Of a stretch of 64,000 bases of DNA, positions 62,550-64,000 are shown in pieces. The notes under the pieces are model-generated. The model was not told the origin of the DNA. It saw nothing but the letters and a program-made list of their open reading frames with translations, and ran no database searches. Position 1 is the stretch's first letter; each line of letters begins with the position of its first letter. A program made the translations under genes and the position numbers. The DNA is from Autumnicola sp041679265 (GTDB lineage: Bacteria; Bacteroidota; Bacteroidia; Flavobacteriales; Flavobacteriaceae), in the NCBI RefSeq assembly GCF_041679265.1, contig NZ_JBGFSM010000012.1, positions 73,236 to 137,235 on the forward strand. The letters run 5' to 3'.

Positions 62550-62626
62550 TGTAGGCTGTAGGCGTTAGGCTTTAGGCTTTAGGCTTTAGGCGTTAGGCTG
62601 TAGGCTTTAGGCTTTAGGCTTTAGGC
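62550..62626. repeat. Heptamer tandem array, unit TTTAGGC
   Basis: Eleven contiguous 7-base units, exactly 77 bases: TGTAGGC, TGTAGGC, GTTAGGC, three TTTAGGC, GTTAGGC, TGTAGGC, three TTTAGGC. Only the first two positions vary. Lies upstream of the rplY promoter. Confidence 0.95.
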
Positions 62627-62701
62627 AAAAAATGAATATTTTCAATGATGAAATTTGAATTTTGAATTACTTTCTGAAAAAATAATCTAACTTAAAAACA
62701 A

Positions 62702-62772
62702 CCACCCCGGCCTGCGGCCACTCTTCCCATGGGGCATTCGGGCCGGCTCTCCCTGAAAAGTTGGGGAGCTTT
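62702..62772 (+). repeat. Degenerate double-hairpin repeat
   Basis: Begins CCACCCC with hairpin GGCCTGCGGCC (62709-62719), as in subtype R, then a diverged middle and a weaker second stem around CTCTCCCTGAAAAGTTGGGG, ending AGCTTTG. Appears to be a decayed or expanded member of the family, with no DUF559 gene attached. Confidence 0.7.
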
Positions 62773-62858
62773 GTTTTCTGCAAACCTTTCTTTTCAACTT
62801 ATTTCTAAGTTTTAATAGACAGCAGGTTGCAGAGCAACTTCTTTCTCCTTCAAACTAA

Positions 62859-62913
62859 GTACTTCTTACTTCAAACCTCTACTTCGTACTTCTAACTTCG
62901 CACCTCGTACTTC
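62859..62913 (-). repeat. Degenerate heptamer array, unit GAAGTAC
   Basis: Read on the minus strand, about eight units: GAAGTAC, GAGGTGC, GAAGTTA, GAAGTAC, GAAGTAG, one of six bases, GAAGTAA, GAAGTAC. Located directly after the prs stop codon. Confidence 0.8.
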
Positions 62914-62916
62914 TAA

Positions 62917-63861
62917 TTACATTATAAATTTAGAACTAATAGAACGGTTGCTATGTACACGGTTCATAACATCGGCAAATAAATCGGCGCAGCTTACCAC
63001 TTTTATTTTCCTGCTGTCCTTTTTTAAAGGAATGGAATCGGTAACAATTAATTCCTGCAGTTTAGATTTTTCAACCCGTTCATAAGCCTCTCCCGAGAGC
63101 ACAGGGTGAGTACAGATTGCCCGCACACTTAAAGCCCCTCTTTCTATCATAAGATTGGCTGCCTTTGTTAAAGTACCCGCAGTGTCTACCATATCATCCA
63201 CCAGCACTACATTTTTCCCTTCCACATTTCCAATTAGTTCCATATGGGAGATCACGTTAGCTTTGGCGCGTTGTTTATAACAAATCACCACGTCACTTTC
63301 CAAAGCTTTAGAATAGGCATAAGCTCTTTTAGAACCTCCCATATCTGGGGATGCGATAGTAAGATTCTCCAGATTCAGGTTTCTGAGATAAGGCAGGAAA
63401 ACAGTGGAGGCAAAGAGATGATCCACGGGTTTTTCAAAAAAGCCCTGGATCTGGTCTGCGTGTAAATCCATGGTAATAATACGGGTGGCGCCTGCAGTTT
63501 CCAGGATACTGGCTATCATTTTGGCCGCGATAGGCACCCTGGGTTTATCTTTCCTGTCTTGCCTGGCCCAGCCAAAATAAGGCATTACCGCGGTGATATG
63601 CCTGGCAGAAGCCCTCTTGGCGGCATCCAGCATAAGCAGCATTTCCATAAGATGATCTGCTCCGGGATGAGTGGAACCTATGATAAAAACCCTGGACCCT
63701 CTAACCGATTCTTCAAAGGAAGGCTGAAATTCGCCATCACTGTAGGTGGAAGTGATTACCTTACCAAGCTTACTGCCGTAGGCAGCGGCTATTTTTTCGG
63801 CGAGTTCGCGGCTTTGGGTGCAATTAAATATTTTAGCATCTGCTGTAGTAGTGGTGGCCAT
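62917..63861 (-). CDS. prs: Ribose-phosphate pyrophosphokinase
   Basis: Makes PRPP from ribose-5-phosphate and ATP. The 314 residues start MATTTTADAKIFNCTQSREL and contain FIIGSTHPGADHLMEMLLML, YFGWARQDRKDKPR (the catalytic flexible loop), DLHADQIQGFF and the PRPP loop VDDMVDTAGTL. The start at 63861 is chosen over an upstream in-frame ATG at 63918 because the promoter elements lie between the two. Followed downstream by rplY. Confidence 0.96.
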   Translation of the reverse strand: MATTTTADAKIFNCTQSRELAEKIAAAYGSKLGKVITSTYSDGEFQPSFEESVRGSRVFIIGSTHPGADHLMEMLLMLDAAKRASARHITAVMPYFGWARQDRKDKPRVPIAAKMIASILETAGATRIITMDLHADQIQGFFEKPVDHLFASTVFLPYLRNLNLENLTIASPDMGGSKRAYAYSKALESDVVICYKQRAKANVISHMELIGNVEGKNVVLVDDMVDTAGTLTKAANLMIERGALSVRAICTHPVLSGEAYERVEKSKLQELIVTDSIPLKKDSRKIKVVSCADLFADVMNRVHSNRSISSKFIM

Positions 63862-63888
63862 GGAAGTTGTGTTGTGATTATGCGAGCG

Positions 63889-63918
63889 TAAATATAGTTG
63901 ATATCCCGCAGAAGGCAA
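63889..63918 (-). promoter_or_regulatory. Promoter of prs
   Basis: On the minus strand TTG (63916-63918), a 19-base spacer, then TATATTTA (63889-63896), a good fit to the Bacteroidota TTG-N17/19-TAnnTTTG promoter. It places the start site about 20 bases before the chosen ATG. Confidence 0.6.
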
Positions 63919-63925
63919 ATTTTAG

Positions 63926-64000
63926 TAGTGAGTAGTGAGTAGTGAGTAGTGAGTAGTGAGTAGTGAGTAGTGAGTAGTGAGTAGTGAGTAGTGAGTAGTG
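63926..64000. repeat. Heptamer tandem array, unit TAGTGAG, running off the window
   Basis: Ten full and one partial copy of TAGTGAG, perfectly conserved, up to the last base of the window. Immediately upstream of the prs promoter. Its true length cannot be seen. Confidence 0.95.

Noticed and set aside
62550..62626. Telomere-like repeat (TTAGGC is the nematode telomere unit)
   Set aside because: The unit here is seven bases, it is internal to a bacterial chromosome and only 77 bases long; the resemblance is coincidental.
63862..63918. A longer prs start at 63918
   Set aside because: The extra codons overlap the TTG/TATATTTA promoter and do not resemble the PRPP synthetase N-terminus.
1..64000. 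tRNA, rRNA, insertion sequence, prophage or integrase genes
   Set aside because: Reading the intergenic regions showed no cloverleaf-like sequence, rRNA text or transposase; most gaps are too short to hold one.

Overview
The window comes from a Bacteroidota chromosome, most likely a marine or halotolerant member of Flavobacteriaceae in the Gramella/Salegentibacter/Zunongwangia neighbourhood. The evidence is a secreted protein with a type IX secretion sorting domain, a DUF4270 lipoprotein next to a short GT5 glycogen-synthase-like protein, an alpha2-type glycyl-tRNA synthetase, atpD-atpC without the rest of the ATP synthase genes, a seven-gene Mrp Na+/H+ antiporter, and -7 promoter boxes of the TAnnTTTG type known from this phylum. 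No rRNA, tRNA, CRISPR array, insertion sequence or phage gene was seen. Most of the window is ordinary core genome.

Layout: 1-2471 biotin operon bioF-bioD-bioA (bioA cut by the window edge). 2647-8412 mrp/mnhABCDEFG antiporter. 8687-11234 DUF2975/XRE pair and an M61 PDZ peptidase. 11504-13384 atpDC. 13652-17908 glmS, DUF4270 and the GT5 protein, divergent from panC-panD and a flippase-like membrane protein (18019-20202). 20242-24044 a hydrolase-fold protein, radA and an M23 lipoprotein. 24046-32630 aldo/keto reductase, OmpA-like lipoprotein, exonuclease III, the T9SS cargo, glyS and a coiled-coil membrane protein. 32691-36407 comF, an Ig-like lipoprotein, an omega-amidase and a small glycine-rich protein. 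36408-43708 a ligase-associated DNA repair set (helicase, ligase, exonuclease) interrupted by a repeat/DUF559 element. 43851-48644 TerB, a decayed fbp remnant, two GNATs, aspartate kinase and an OlsF-like double acyltransferase. 48739-57155 SDR, VOC, 2-hydroxyacid dehydrogenase, mgtE, rsmA, DUF4286, a TPR protein and serS. 57313-58573 a large hairpin-repeat array. 58598-63861 HTTM protein, ribF, pth, rplY and prs, with short tandem heptamer arrays around them.

The most unusual material is repetitive. At 38.9-40.3 kb a 666-bp unit is tandemly duplicated. Each copy holds a DUF559 (Vsr-like, restriction-fold) endonuclease gene whose last nine or so codons and stop codon are supplied by a double-hairpin repeat. 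Each gene is bracketed by that repeat and by a second repeat subtype in the opposite orientation. Related double hairpins, with compensating stem changes, flank and build the nine-unit, 1.26-kb array upstream of serS, and a degenerate one lies near 62.7 kb. This resembles REP/BIME elements with an attached nuclease, analogous to the known REP-RAYT pairing but with a different protein family. It is my best candidate for an under-described system. Other notable points are the fbp remnant at 44.3 kb, a hydrolase-fold protein lacking its nucleophile serine, and four different 7-bp tandem arrays.
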